Assembly: GCA_017515595.1 (NCBI GenBank)
Contig: JAFWFL010000033.1
Coordinates: 1-32,532 of the forward strand
Source of the DNA: Coriobacteriales bacterium
Lineage (GTDB): Bacteria > Actinomycetota > Coriobacteriia > Coriobacteriales > UMGS124
Length of the DNA: 32,532 nucleotides
Reading direction: 5' to 3'
Part shown: piece by piece, positions 16,774 through 24,617 of the stretch
How positions within the stretch are numbered: the stretch's first letter is position 1
How the letters are laid out: every line of letters starts with the position of its first letter
Position numbers and translations under genes: made by a program
The notes under the pieces: generated by a model
The model's database searches: none
The model's input: the letters and a program-made list of their open reading frames with translations, nothing else
Told to the model about the DNA's origin: nothing

Positions 16774-19134
16774 ATGTCTCCAGCTCCGGCAGGGCCTATG
16801 ATGCGTGGGTATTTGACAGAAGAAGAGAAGTCGAACATGCCCAAGGTTACAAAAGGCCTGCTTAAGCGTATCTTCTCGTATCTTAAGCCATACTGGCTGC
16901 AGTTCTTGTTTGTGTTTATCACTATTTTGGTTGCGGCTGTGGTGGGTCTCTTCCCCTCGATTATTACCGGTATGATAGTAGACCAGGCGCTTGTAGGAGA
17001 AGACCTCGGATACCTCATCCAGCTTCTGCTTATTGCGCTGGCGGCAATGCTCGCAAGCCAGCTTGTGGGTGTGCTTGAGAATTACATCAATGCGTGGATT
17101 TCCCAGCATATTATCTTTGATATGAAGAACCAGATGTATGCGCATCTCCAAAGCATGCCGCACGCGTTTTTTACAACTGAGAAACAAGGCGACATCATTA
17201 CCCGCATGAATACCGACATCAGCGGTGTAAGTAGTGTCATCAGCGGTACACTTTCTAAAGCCGTGAGCAATATCGCGACGGTAGTTACCACCATAGTTGC
17301 GCTTTTTGCTATGAGCTGGCAGCTCGCACTTGTGGGGCTTGCGGTTATCCCCCTGCTCATTCTTCCAACTCGGAGCGCCGGAAGAGTGCGCCTCAAGTTG
17401 CTCCAGGAAACGCAGGCTAAAAATGACGAGATGAACCAGATGATCAACGAGACGCTCTCGGTGAGCGGGTCTCTTCTCGTCAAAATGTTTACCCGGGAAT
17501 GCAGAGAGTACGAGCGCTTTGAGGCTGTCAACAAAGAGGTAACCACGCTCTCTATGAAAGAGACCCGCTCGGGCTCGCTGTTCAATGTAGCTATGGGCAT
17601 GTTTACCCAGCTGGGACCGCTTTTGATTTACTTTGCCGGCGGGCTTTTTATTATTGAACATCTTGACCCCACGCTTACTGTGGGTACGGTTACGGCCACG
17701 GTGTCATTGGTAAACCGCCTGTACCGGCCGGTTGAGTCGCTTCTGAATCTCCAGGTGAGTTTTACCCGTTCGCTTGCGATGTTTACCCGCATCTTTGACT
17801 ATCTTGACCGTGAAAACACTATCGTTTCGCCCGAGAACGGCCAGAAGCCCCGCGTTGACCTTGAGCCGATCACCTATGATCACGTGGCATTTAGCTATGA
17901 TGGCGAGCACATGATCCTTAAAGACGTTAACTTTGAGGTGCCGGGCGGTTGCATGTATGCCATTGTGGGACCCAGCGGGAGCGGCAAATCAACGGTGGTC
18001 AATCTCATCCCGCGTCTTTATGATGTGGCAGCGGGCTCGGTGAGCATCGCAGGTGTTGACGTGCGTGACTTTGACCTCTCTTACCTGCGGCAATGCGTTG
18101 GCATGGTCACCCAGGAAACATATTTGTTCAACGGGACCATTCTCGACAACCTGCGTTACGCCAAAGAGGATGCCACGCAGGAGGAAATCGAGACGGCATG
18201 CCGCATCGCCCACATTCATGACTTTATTGCTGCTCAGCCTGACGGCTACAACACTGAGGTAGGCAACCGCGGTCTCAAGCTCTCGGGCGGAGAAAAACAG
18301 CGCCTCTCAATTGCGCGCGTTGTTCTCAAAGACCCCAAAATCCTTATCCTCGACGAGGCCACAAGCGCCCTCGACTCAATCTCAGAAAACGCCATTCAAA
18401 GCGCACTCGAGAAGCTCATGACTGGCCGTACCAGCATTGTTATTGCGCATCGTCTTTCAACCATCCTCAAAGCAGATTGTATCCTCGTGGTCAAAGACGG
18501 TGTTATTGCCGAGAAGGGCTCTCATGAAGAGCTTCTCGCCCAAAATGGCGTGTACCGCGAGCTCTATGAGACTCAGTTCCGCGAGGTCATTGAGTATGAA
18601 CATGACGCAGAAGGCGAGGGCGAACCTGCCCTCAACATTCAGGCGCTTGCGACCGGTTTTGACGTACGCCGCATAACTGCAGCAGATATTTCAGACGTCT
18701 ACCACCTCGCAAAGACCAACCACAAGTATTACGAATACCTCCATACCAAGCCTACGGTTGAGGGTCTGACCGAGGTTATCAGCGAGATGCCCGAGGGCAC
18801 AGGACCCGGCAACAAGTTCTTTGTGGGTTTCTACAATGATCAGAATGACCTTGTAGCCATTATGGACCTCATCACCGGTTACCCCGAGAGCGATGATGCA
18901 TTTATTGGCTGGTTCATGGTAGATGCCACCCTCCAAGGCCAGGGCATAGGTTCTTCGATTTTTGCCGACGTTCGCGCTGCCATGACTGCCCAAGGTTATG
19001 ACCACCTCGAGCTCAAGTGCCCCAAAGAGAATACCGAGGCTGTCGCTTTTTGGAAGGCCCAGGGCTTCCGTACAACCGGTCAGGAATCCAGCAACGGCGA
19101 CTACACAGTGATTGATATGGAGCGTGATATATAA
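16774..19134 (+). CDS. ABC exporter (membrane + ATPase) with fused C-terminal GNAT acetyltransferase domain
   Basis: A 786-residue inner-membrane protein. Residues 30-345 form an exporter-type six-helix membrane domain. The ATPase domain (360-600) has Walker A GPSGSGKST (399-407), Q-loop VTQETYLF, signature LSGGEKQR (503-510), Walker B ILILDEATSALD (523-534, catalytic E528) and switch H559 in AHRLST; all are intact, so it should pump as a homodimer. After a short acidic linker (608-620) comes a GNAT-like domain (629-786) with the acetyl-CoA loop near LQGQGIGSSIF and the ending AVAFWKAQGF. Such fusions are unusual; the enzyme might modify a substrate before or during export. ATG 16774 follows GGAAGGG. 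The last 143 bp, including the stop, recur at 24321. Confidence 0.92.
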   Translation: MSPAPAGPMMRGYLTEEEKSNMPKVTKGLLKRIFSYLKPYWLQFLFVFITILVAAVVGLFPSIITGMIVDQALVGEDLGYLIQLLLIALAAMLASQLVGVLENYINAWISQHIIFDMKNQMYAHLQSMPHAFFTTEKQGDIITRMNTDISGVSSVISGTLSKAVSNIATVVTTIVALFAMSWQLALVGLAVIPLLILPTRSAGRVRLKLLQETQAKNDEMNQMINETLSVSGSLLVKMFTRECREYERFEAVNKEVTTLSMKETRSGSLFNVAMGMFTQLGPLLIYFAGGLFIIEHLDPTLTVGTVTATVSLVNRLYRPVESLLNLQVSFTRSLAMFTRIFDYLDRENTIVSPENGQKPRVDLEPITYDHVAFSYDGEHMILKDVNFEVPGGCMYAIVGPSGSGKSTVVNLIPRLYDVAAGSVSIAGVDVRDFDLSYLRQCVGMVTQETYLFNGTILDNLRYAKEDATQEEIETACRIAHIHDFIAAQPDGYNTEVGNRGLKLSGGEKQRLSIARVVLKDPKILILDEATSALDSISENAIQSALEKLMTGRTSIVIAHRLSTILKADCILVVKDGVIAEKGSHEELLAQNGVYRELYETQFREVIEYEHDAEGEGEPALNIQALATGFDVRRITAADISDVYHLAKTNHKYYEYLHTKPTVEGLTEVISEMPEGTGPGNKFFVGFYNDQNDLVAIMDLITGYPESDDAFIGWFMVDATLQGQGIGSSIFADVRAAMTAQGYDHLELKCPKENTEAVAFWKAQGFRTTGQESSNGDYTVIDMERDI

Positions 19135-19146
19135 ACAATTTATAAT

Positions 19147-19173
19147 CTGACAAAAAGTTAGACCTTTTGTCAG
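19147..19173. repeat. Hairpin repeat copy 3
   Basis: CTGACAAAA (19147-19155) pairs with TTTTGTCAG (19165-19173), 9 bp, starting 12 bases after the ABC-GNAT stop. It is a more eroded relative of the hairpins at 11296 and 16641. With copy 2 it brackets the ABC-GNAT gene. No T run follows on the plus strand, so terminator activity is uncertain. Confidence 0.7.
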
Positions 19174-19177
19174 GGTA

Positions 19178-19261
19178 AAGGCTGATACGCTTGAGGAGCT
19201 TTTTGCCTCCATTCCCGGTATGGATACAGAAGATGCCCTCGCCAGTGTAGAGCGTTATAAC
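19178..19261 (+). pseudogene. 28-codon scrap of a reductase flavoprotein gene
   Basis: The open frame here reads KADTLEELFASIPG then MDTEDALASVERYN. This is the helix segment found in fumarate-reductase-type flavoproteins just before the final domain; compare KKGDTLEELVEAI...INRWN in reductase 1 and KKGNTLEELAADM...IEHWN in reductase 2. It is closer to another subclass than to either neighbour. Nothing of the gene remains before or after it; it runs straight into the end of LuxR copy 2. It indicates a third, deleted reductase in this interval. Confidence 0.7.
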
Positions 19262-19273
19262 ATGAGACTCTCG

Positions 19274-20890
19274 TCAGTTGGTTGGCTGTTCGGCTTGCAT
19301 GAGTGCGTCAATTCTATCGAGAAGTTCTTGCTTGCTGTGAATATTGAGCTTGCGATAGATATTGTTACGGTGAGTGATGGCGGTTCCTTGAGATATAAAA
19401 AGCTCTTCCTCAACTTTGTGAAGGCTGTTGCCTTTTGCAAGAATCGCCAAAACCTCACTTTCTCGCTGGGTGAGACCCGCTTCCAGCGCAAGCTCTTTAC
19501 AGCATGTCAGAATACTCATCTGTTCCGGAATGCTCTCGTTGGGTTGCTTCTCGTACAGCGTGTAAGAAATTGGCAGCTTGCCGGCGCTCAAAAAGCGCAG
19601 ATCACGCAGTACTTCTCGGTCAATAAGGACTGAAGTTGCTATAAATATACTAATGAGAGATGTCATTCCAAGTGTAGCAATACCAATGACATTGAGATTT
19701 TGAGGCAAGTTTACTTGCAGTATATCACTAACATAACCGGCTGCAATACCTGCTATGATCCCTAAAGAAATTCCCGTCAGACCAATACAGCATGTTTTAG
19801 CATTGTCTTTATCGACAATCAGAGTTACGTCAAGTATTACTCCGTCAACCGCCCCAATAAATACAATAGTGTATGCAAGCGTGAATGTTATGGCAAATAT
19901 AATGCTAAATTGGCTGCCGGGATCCATAGGAAAGAATGCCGGAAGAGCGATTATCATAGAAAGCCTGTATACATAAAGACTGTCATATTCATGTCGAACC
20001 GCACGGGATATTACGATTAAAAGCAGTAACAAGACTGCTCCTATAATGCCTGAGAGGAATACCCCCAGAGAGAGTCTCTCGTACGGTGCCGAGAAAAACC
20101 TGTAAGTCATCGCAGTCAGCGCAATACTAATAAGAAGTGTTGAAAAGAATATCCTTCTATAAAACAGAGTTTTTGTTTGATCAAACAAACGCTGTCCCTG
20201 GTGTGGCAAATCATTGGAGCCTTGTGTCATAATTGTATCGCAGGGAATGGTTTGCTTGATTATCAAATAAAGTATGACTGATATTAAACAGCAAGCGGCG
20301 GTTATCACGAGAATTGCTATTTCACTTATACAAAACCCAAGATAGATGACAAATCCTGTCATTGCAGACGGAACCACAACAAAAGCAGCTTTACCTGATC
20401 CCTCAAATAAGATTGTTGTTATTTGCCATAAATATGCGAAGCAAAAAGCCGCTAATCCGGAACATGCGGTTCCGGTAATATGGAGGAGAGTTTGCACACT
20501 GGACGGAACAGATCCTATTCCAAAAAAGACCAGGCTTGCTGCTGATGATGCGATTAAACAATGCCATGCTGTTTTTTGTCTGTCTCGATTGCTTACTCCT
20601 TCTTGTGCCATAACAAGAAAGCACAAAGAAGCTCCAAGCATACAAAGAGCAAAGGAAATCATAACAGCTATATCATTTAGCGTAGCAAAAGTTGCAGCAT
20701 TATAGCTTCTGCAGAGCAAAGCGACTGCGGGAAGCCATGGGATACCCAGTGATTTTCCTATACATGCAAGGATAGCTTGAAGTGTAATTCTTGGTTTCTC
20801 AATTGCATCCTGAGGATTGCTTGTTCCTTTTAATTCATCATTTGAAGCAGCCTGCTCGTTAAGAATAGCTTCGCTTGTTGTGTTAGACAT
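19274..20890 (-). CDS. Membrane-spanning LuxR-type transcriptional regulator, copy 2 (intact)
   Basis: A 538-residue regulator. Residues 35-460 hold about a dozen hydrophobic helices (for example SAASLVFFGIGSV, AAFVVVPSAMTGFVIYLGF, LLLLLIVISRAV and IIALPAFF), forming a polytopic sensor domain. The LuxR/NarL helix-turn-helix is at 473-532 (LTQRESEVLAILAKGNSLHK, then ISQGTAITHRNNIYRKLNIH). This architecture is a known expanded family in Eggerthella lenta, where members activate neighbouring substrate-induced reductase or dehydroxylase genes. It is divergent from reductase 2 with a 345-bp gap and is its probable regulator, perhaps now also serving reductase 1, whose own LuxR copy is broken. The start ATG at 20890 matches copy 1. 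Confidence 0.93.
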   Translation of the reverse strand: MSNTTSEAILNEQAASNDELKGTSNPQDAIEKPRITLQAILACIGKSLGIPWLPAVALLCRSYNAATFATLNDIAVMISFALCMLGASLCFLVMAQEGVSNRDRQKTAWHCLIASSAASLVFFGIGSVPSSVQTLLHITGTACSGLAAFCFAYLWQITTILFEGSGKAAFVVVPSAMTGFVIYLGFCISEIAILVITAACCLISVILYLIIKQTIPCDTIMTQGSNDLPHQGQRLFDQTKTLFYRRIFFSTLLISIALTAMTYRFFSAPYERLSLGVFLSGIIGAVLLLLLIVISRAVRHEYDSLYVYRLSMIIALPAFFPMDPGSQFSIIFAITFTLAYTIVFIGAVDGVILDVTLIVDKDNAKTCCIGLTGISLGIIAGIAAGYVSDILQVNLPQNLNVIGIATLGMTSLISIFIATSVLIDREVLRDLRFLSAGKLPISYTLYEKQPNESIPEQMSILTCCKELALEAGLTQRESEVLAILAKGNSLHKVEEELFISQGTAITHRNNIYRKLNIHSKQELLDRIDALMQAEQPTN

Positions 20891-21235
20891 ATGTGCTGTT
20901 CCTATAATCTGTACTTACCTGTTCCTTGTGGCTTGTTTGATAATCAAATTTACGCAAGCCGTTGATTCCAGTTGAACTTTGCATAGCGACTTTATCACAA
21001 CGCTGGTTAAAGGGACATAATTCGTTTTGAATGATCCTTGTAATGCACAAGATCATCTGAGTTAAATGCATAGTTCGAGTTTTGTAGATGATTGTCATTT
21101 TGATTAAGAGCGTTAACAATAGCCACAGCGTTGTCGATACACATATGACGTACGCTCATAAGCGTATGGATGCAAGTTATGTGTTTGGCAATGCAACTAC
21201 CTGATAACGTAAGCATTAGTTTGGAAGGGATTCTC
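20891..21235. promoter_or_regulatory. Divergent control region between LuxR copy 2 and reductase 2
   Basis: This 345-bp gap has no gene. The first 100 bp match the region upstream of LuxR copy 1 (to about 20995 against 16640), both containing CCTATAATCT near the start codon. A dyad, ATGATCCTTGT (21031-21041) with ACAAGATCAT (21047-21056), 10-bp arms with one bulged base, is the best operator candidate. A smaller dyad, ACGCT...AGCGT, lies near 21150-21165. The reductase ribosome site is GGAAGGG. Confidence 0.5.
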
Positions 21236-22891
21236 ATGAGCGAAAACATTTCACGTCGAGGGTTTATTGTTGGCGCTACAGCGGGTGCGGGTGTATTGGC
21301 TGTCGGTGCAACAACGGCAATGGCGGAGGAAGCACCGTCATATATGCCTGCAAACTGGGACTTTGAGTGCGATTTCTTAGTAATTGGTTATGGTGGAGCA
21401 GGTCTTTGGGGCTGCCTTTGCGGCGCTGACGAGTGTGGCATGGAGGTAGTGGCTCTTGAGAAGGCTCCGGTGCGTGGCGGCGGCAACACCTCCATTAACA
21501 TGGGTGAGTTTACCGTTGTTAATGATATTGATGGTTTTGCGCAGTATATGCGTGGTTTCTCTAAGGGTATGATTCCTGAGGCTGTTTGCCAGGCTTGGGC
21601 AAACGAGGCTGCACGCAATGTCGAGTACATGAACCGTTATGGTATTGAGCCCGTTGATCTTGGAGGCTCCATGGCTTCCGGTTTTACCCGCAGCTGCGAA
21701 TATCCTCAGTTTGACCCCAATCAGCCCGATGGTTGGTCAATGTCAATCTACCGTTACAGCTGGGATTATAACGGAGCTTATGGTTGGGAGATTCTTGACC
21801 AGGCTCGTGCAGACCTTGGTGTAGAGGTTAAGTTTGGCTGCCATGACGAGGAGCTTATCCAGAATCCGGTAACCAAAGAAATCCTTGGTGCTTACTTCTA
21901 CATGGGCGAGGACGAGACCCGCTATGCCATCAAGGCGCGCAAGGGTGTTCTCCTTTCAACAGGTGGTTTTGAGTTCAATGAGGAAATGCAAAACGAAAGT
22001 CTTAAGTGCTATCCCGCACGCGGTATGTACGGTTGGCCCTTCAATACCGGCGACGGTCACAAGATGGCATTTGCTGTTGGCGCAGCACCGTGGGCGATGC
22101 GCGAAATGATTGGTGCCGATACCTGCAACTTCCCCAACAACCCCTATAAATATGCCATTATGGCAAGTCCTAACAGCGATAACTATCTTGATGTTACCCG
22201 TACCGGCAAGCGTTGGCATAACGAGATGGGCGGATTCGACCCTCATAACGGTTGGCATCCATACATGAACTGGGATAATTCAATCTGTGATTTTGACCGT
22301 ATTCCAACCTGGATTATTTTTGACCAGAAGGGTCTTGACGGCGGTCCTCTTGGCCCCATGGCTAACAGCGGCAGCATGCAGATGTGGCTCAAGGACTTGC
22401 CCGAGGAATGCGGTGCATTTGGCGGATGGAGTGAGGATAACTCAAAAGAGCTCGAGATGGGCTGGATCAAGAAGGGCAATACTCTTGAAGAGCTTGCTGC
22501 GGATATGGCTAACCCAGACGCATTTGTAGATGACAAGATGGATGTTGAGACCCTCAAGGCAACCATTGAGCATTGGAACGAAATGATCGCAAACGGTGTT
22601 GACGACGAGTTTGGACGCAAGATCGAAGGTCTCGAGCCGCTCGAACCTCCGTTCTACGCAATGCCCAAGTATCCGGGCGGTTGCACCACACTCGGCGGTC
22701 CCAAGAAGAATGAGAACGCACAGATTCTTGACGGTGCCGGTAACCCCATTCCTCGTCTTTACGGCGCAGGCAGCATGTGCAATTGCCACAATCATACATA
22801 TGGTATTTCCGGTGGCGGCAATGCAGAGAATATGGTCTTTGGCCGCATTGCAGCAAGACATGCCGCTTCTCTTGACTCATGGGATGCATAA
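21236..22891 (+). CDS. Tat-exported FAD-dependent reductase 2 (fumarate reductase flavoprotein family)
   Basis: A 551-residue exported flavoprotein paralogous to reductase 1. The Tat signal has SRRGFIVG (6-13) and likely cleavage after AMA (30). The FAD motif VIGYGGAGLWG is at 49-59, followed by ALEKAPVRGGGNTS. The end block reads GNPIPRLYGAGSMCNCHNHT then YGISGGGNAEN. No heme-binding CxxCH or FMN domain is present. Its acceptor is unknown; differences from reductase 1 around the substrate block (SMCNCHNHT against SFGNMNGHT) suggest another substrate. ATG 21236 follows GGAAGGG; an upstream in-frame ATG at 21170 lacks a ribosome site and would bury the Tat signal. It ends before a strong terminator and faces away from LuxR copy 2. 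Confidence 0.92.
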   Translation: MSENISRRGFIVGATAGAGVLAVGATTAMAEEAPSYMPANWDFECDFLVIGYGGAGLWGCLCGADECGMEVVALEKAPVRGGGNTSINMGEFTVVNDIDGFAQYMRGFSKGMIPEAVCQAWANEAARNVEYMNRYGIEPVDLGGSMASGFTRSCEYPQFDPNQPDGWSMSIYRYSWDYNGAYGWEILDQARADLGVEVKFGCHDEELIQNPVTKEILGAYFYMGEDETRYAIKARKGVLLSTGGFEFNEEMQNESLKCYPARGMYGWPFNTGDGHKMAFAVGAAPWAMREMIGADTCNFPNNPYKYAIMASPNSDNYLDVTRTGKRWHNEMGGFDPHNGWHPYMNWDNSICDFDRIPTWIIFDQKGLDGGPLGPMANSGSMQMWLKDLPEECGAFGGWSEDNSKELEMGWIKKGNTLEELAADMANPDAFVDDKMDVETLKATIEHWNEMIANGVDDEFGRKIEGLEPLEPPFYAMPKYPGGCTTLGGPKKNENAQILDGAGNPIPRLYGAGSMCNCHNHTYGISGGGNAENMVFGRIAARHAASLDSWDA

Positions 22892-22925
22892 TTACCCTTT
22901 CTAAAGAGCCGTAACATATGATTAT

Positions 22926-22961
22926 AACCGGCAGCAAACCTTGGCTTGCTGCCGGTTTTTT
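22926..22961 (+). terminator. Intrinsic terminator of reductase 2
   Basis: AACCGGCAGCAA (22926-22937) and TTGCTGCCGGTT (22946-22957) form a perfect 12-bp stem with an 8-nt loop, running into TTTTTT. It lies 34 bp past the reductase 2 stop and just before the ATPase ribosome site, so the ATPase is expressed by read-through or its own promoter. Confidence 0.92.
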
Positions 22962-22980
22962 AACAATAAAAGGATGTCTG

Positions 22981-24318
22981 ATGAGTGCTGCTGGCAATAC
23001 CATGGTTATAACCGAAACCAAAGATACCGTTAACAGCATAGTACCCCATGTGTATATTCAGAGACTGGCTCAAAAACGTATTAGCGATGCGCTGGTTCAC
23101 AGAGGCGCCGTGCTGGTAGAAGGAGTTGCCCACTGCGGCAAACAAACATTAGCCCGGCAGTTATCGGCTGCTGTGATCAGCGCAAATGATCTTGGTGATA
23201 TTACCTTTAATACAGAAGACACGAATTCGTGTAGCAGCAAGCCGCTGTTTGTTGATACTGGTCACAATACCCCTCGTTATTGGGATGATATAGCTTATGC
23301 GGTGAGATCAAGAACGGGCGAAGGGCTTTTTTTGCTGACAGAAGATACTGTTCTCCAAACCAGGAAAGAACTGCCCATATATGCAAGAGAAATTGGCCAT
23401 GTGAGAATGGGCACACTTTCAAGCCTTGAGTCTGGCGTTTCTGATGGATCATTGCCACTTCAAAGCCTGTTCACCGGTGAATCTCTGCATATTTGCAAGG
23501 GTTTGGAATCCAGCAGTACGCAAGAGCTTCTCGTCAACGCTTTTTCACGAGGCGGTTGGCCTGCAACCCAAGATATGCCACTCAATGAAGCGATGGAATT
23601 CGTTACAGAAATTTTGCGCGGTTTTGTCAAAGAGGCTTTGCAGGGTATGTCTGGGAACGCTGGAATTGATGAGGATTTGTCCGAGAAAACCATCAATGAA
23701 GGAATGCTTTTTAGCTCGGGTATTGCGCAATTTATTGATATGCCTGTAACGAATCTTGAAATCTGCAAGCATCTTATAGAAAACCCTGATGAAGCTTTCA
23801 GATCGCGTTTCGCGGCATTTCAGGAGCAGCTCAATAAAGCCTATGTGATAGAAAACCCCATCAACTGGAAACCTACTAAACTTCTCGAATCTCGTTTTTC
23901 TTATCTTCCGCGAAGGTATTTTGCTGATCCCTCACTCGCTGTTGCGGCATTAGGACTCAAGCCAGAAAGCATCTCTCATAATCCCCGGCTTATGGGCAGC
24001 CTTTTTAAAAATCTTGTTGTTCGAGATATTTCAGAATATGCAAGAACGCCGGGAATCTCGCTTTTTCGTTATAACGACAAAAGCAATAAAAGTATTGATC
24101 TGGTACTTGAATGGCAAGGCCGCTGGTGTGCCATTATGATTGTTCTTGATCCTCAAGAAGTCCAAAATGCTGCAAAGACTCTCTCCAAAACATGCAGTTA
24201 CCTTGAAGAATACAAAACACCATTGGTGACCTCACGTGCAATAATAACAGGCCCCGGAAGCCATGGCGATATTATTGACGGTGTAAGTATTTTGCCTTTT
24301 GATTGCCTTGGCATATAG
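22981..24318 (+). CDS. AAA/DUF4143-type ATPase with degenerate nucleotide-binding motifs
   Basis: A 445-residue protein with the layout of the AAA plus DUF4143 family, cytoplasmic proteins of unclear role. The P-loop region reads GVAHCGKQTLARQL (48-61), keeping the lysine but replacing the usual Trp before CGK with His and the Thr/Ser after it with Gln. The Walker B segment, normally xIDEWQ, is FVDTGH (90-95) and lacks the catalytic glutamate, and the usual LTGSxxP is LTEDTV. The DUF4143-like part (from about 230; MGSLFKNLVVRDI, YNDKSNKSIDLVLEWQGRW) is recognisable. It is probably catalytically inactive or in early decay, although the frame is open. ATG 22981 follows AAAAGGA; a start at 22918 would translate through the terminator hairpin. 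Confidence 0.8.
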   Translation: MSAAGNTMVITETKDTVNSIVPHVYIQRLAQKRISDALVHRGAVLVEGVAHCGKQTLARQLSAAVISANDLGDITFNTEDTNSCSSKPLFVDTGHNTPRYWDDIAYAVRSRTGEGLFLLTEDTVLQTRKELPIYAREIGHVRMGTLSSLESGVSDGSLPLQSLFTGESLHICKGLESSSTQELLVNAFSRGGWPATQDMPLNEAMEFVTEILRGFVKEALQGMSGNAGIDEDLSEKTINEGMLFSSGIAQFIDMPVTNLEICKHLIENPDEAFRSRFAAFQEQLNKAYVIENPINWKPTKLLESRFSYLPRRYFADPSLAVAALGLKPESISHNPRLMGSLFKNLVVRDISEYARTPGISLFRYNDKSNKSIDLVLEWQGRWCAIMIVLDPQEVQNAAKTLSKTCSYLEEYKTPLVTSRAIITGPGSHGDIIDGVSILPFDCLGI

Positions 24319-24320
24319 TG

Positions 24321-24457
24321 ATGACCACCTCGAGCTTAAGTGCCCCAAAGAGAACACCGAGGCCGTCGCTTTTTGGAAGGCCCGGGGCTTCCGTACAACC
24401 GGCCAGGAATCAAGCAACGGCGATTATACAGTGATTGATATGGAGCGTGATATATAA
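24321..24457 (+). pseudogene. Duplicate 3' end of the ABC-GNAT gene
   Basis: Bases 24321-24463 match 18998-19140, the end of the ABC-GNAT gene plus 6 bp, with 8 mismatches in 143 bases by eye and no indel. The frame and stop codon are kept; it encodes only the last part of the GNAT domain (around CPKENTEAVAFWKARGFRTT). Most changes are in third codon positions. It begins 2 bases after the ATPase stop, marking a recombination joint. No start codon or ribosome site serves it. Confidence 0.92.
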
Positions 24458-24617
24458 ACAATTCATCCCATTTGTTTACGGAATGGTATGGGAGTTGTAA
24501 TAAGTTTGATATATTCCAGTAATACGCATGTTATAGGCTGAGCATAAACTAAATCCTGAAGTTAATATCGCAGAACAGCGGATCTCACTTGAGCATGGTA
24601 TGAGCGGAGGGGTTTGT

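Noticed and set aside
16735-17661. 308-codon frame antisense to the ABC-GNAT gene
   Set aside because: It is antisense to conserved transporter sequence, has unnatural composition (rich in His, Arg and Lys) and no ribosome site.
22918-22980. Upstream start for the AAA/DUF4143 ATPase at 22918
   Set aside because: This extension would translate the reductase 2 terminator hairpin; ATG 22981 has its own ribosome site.
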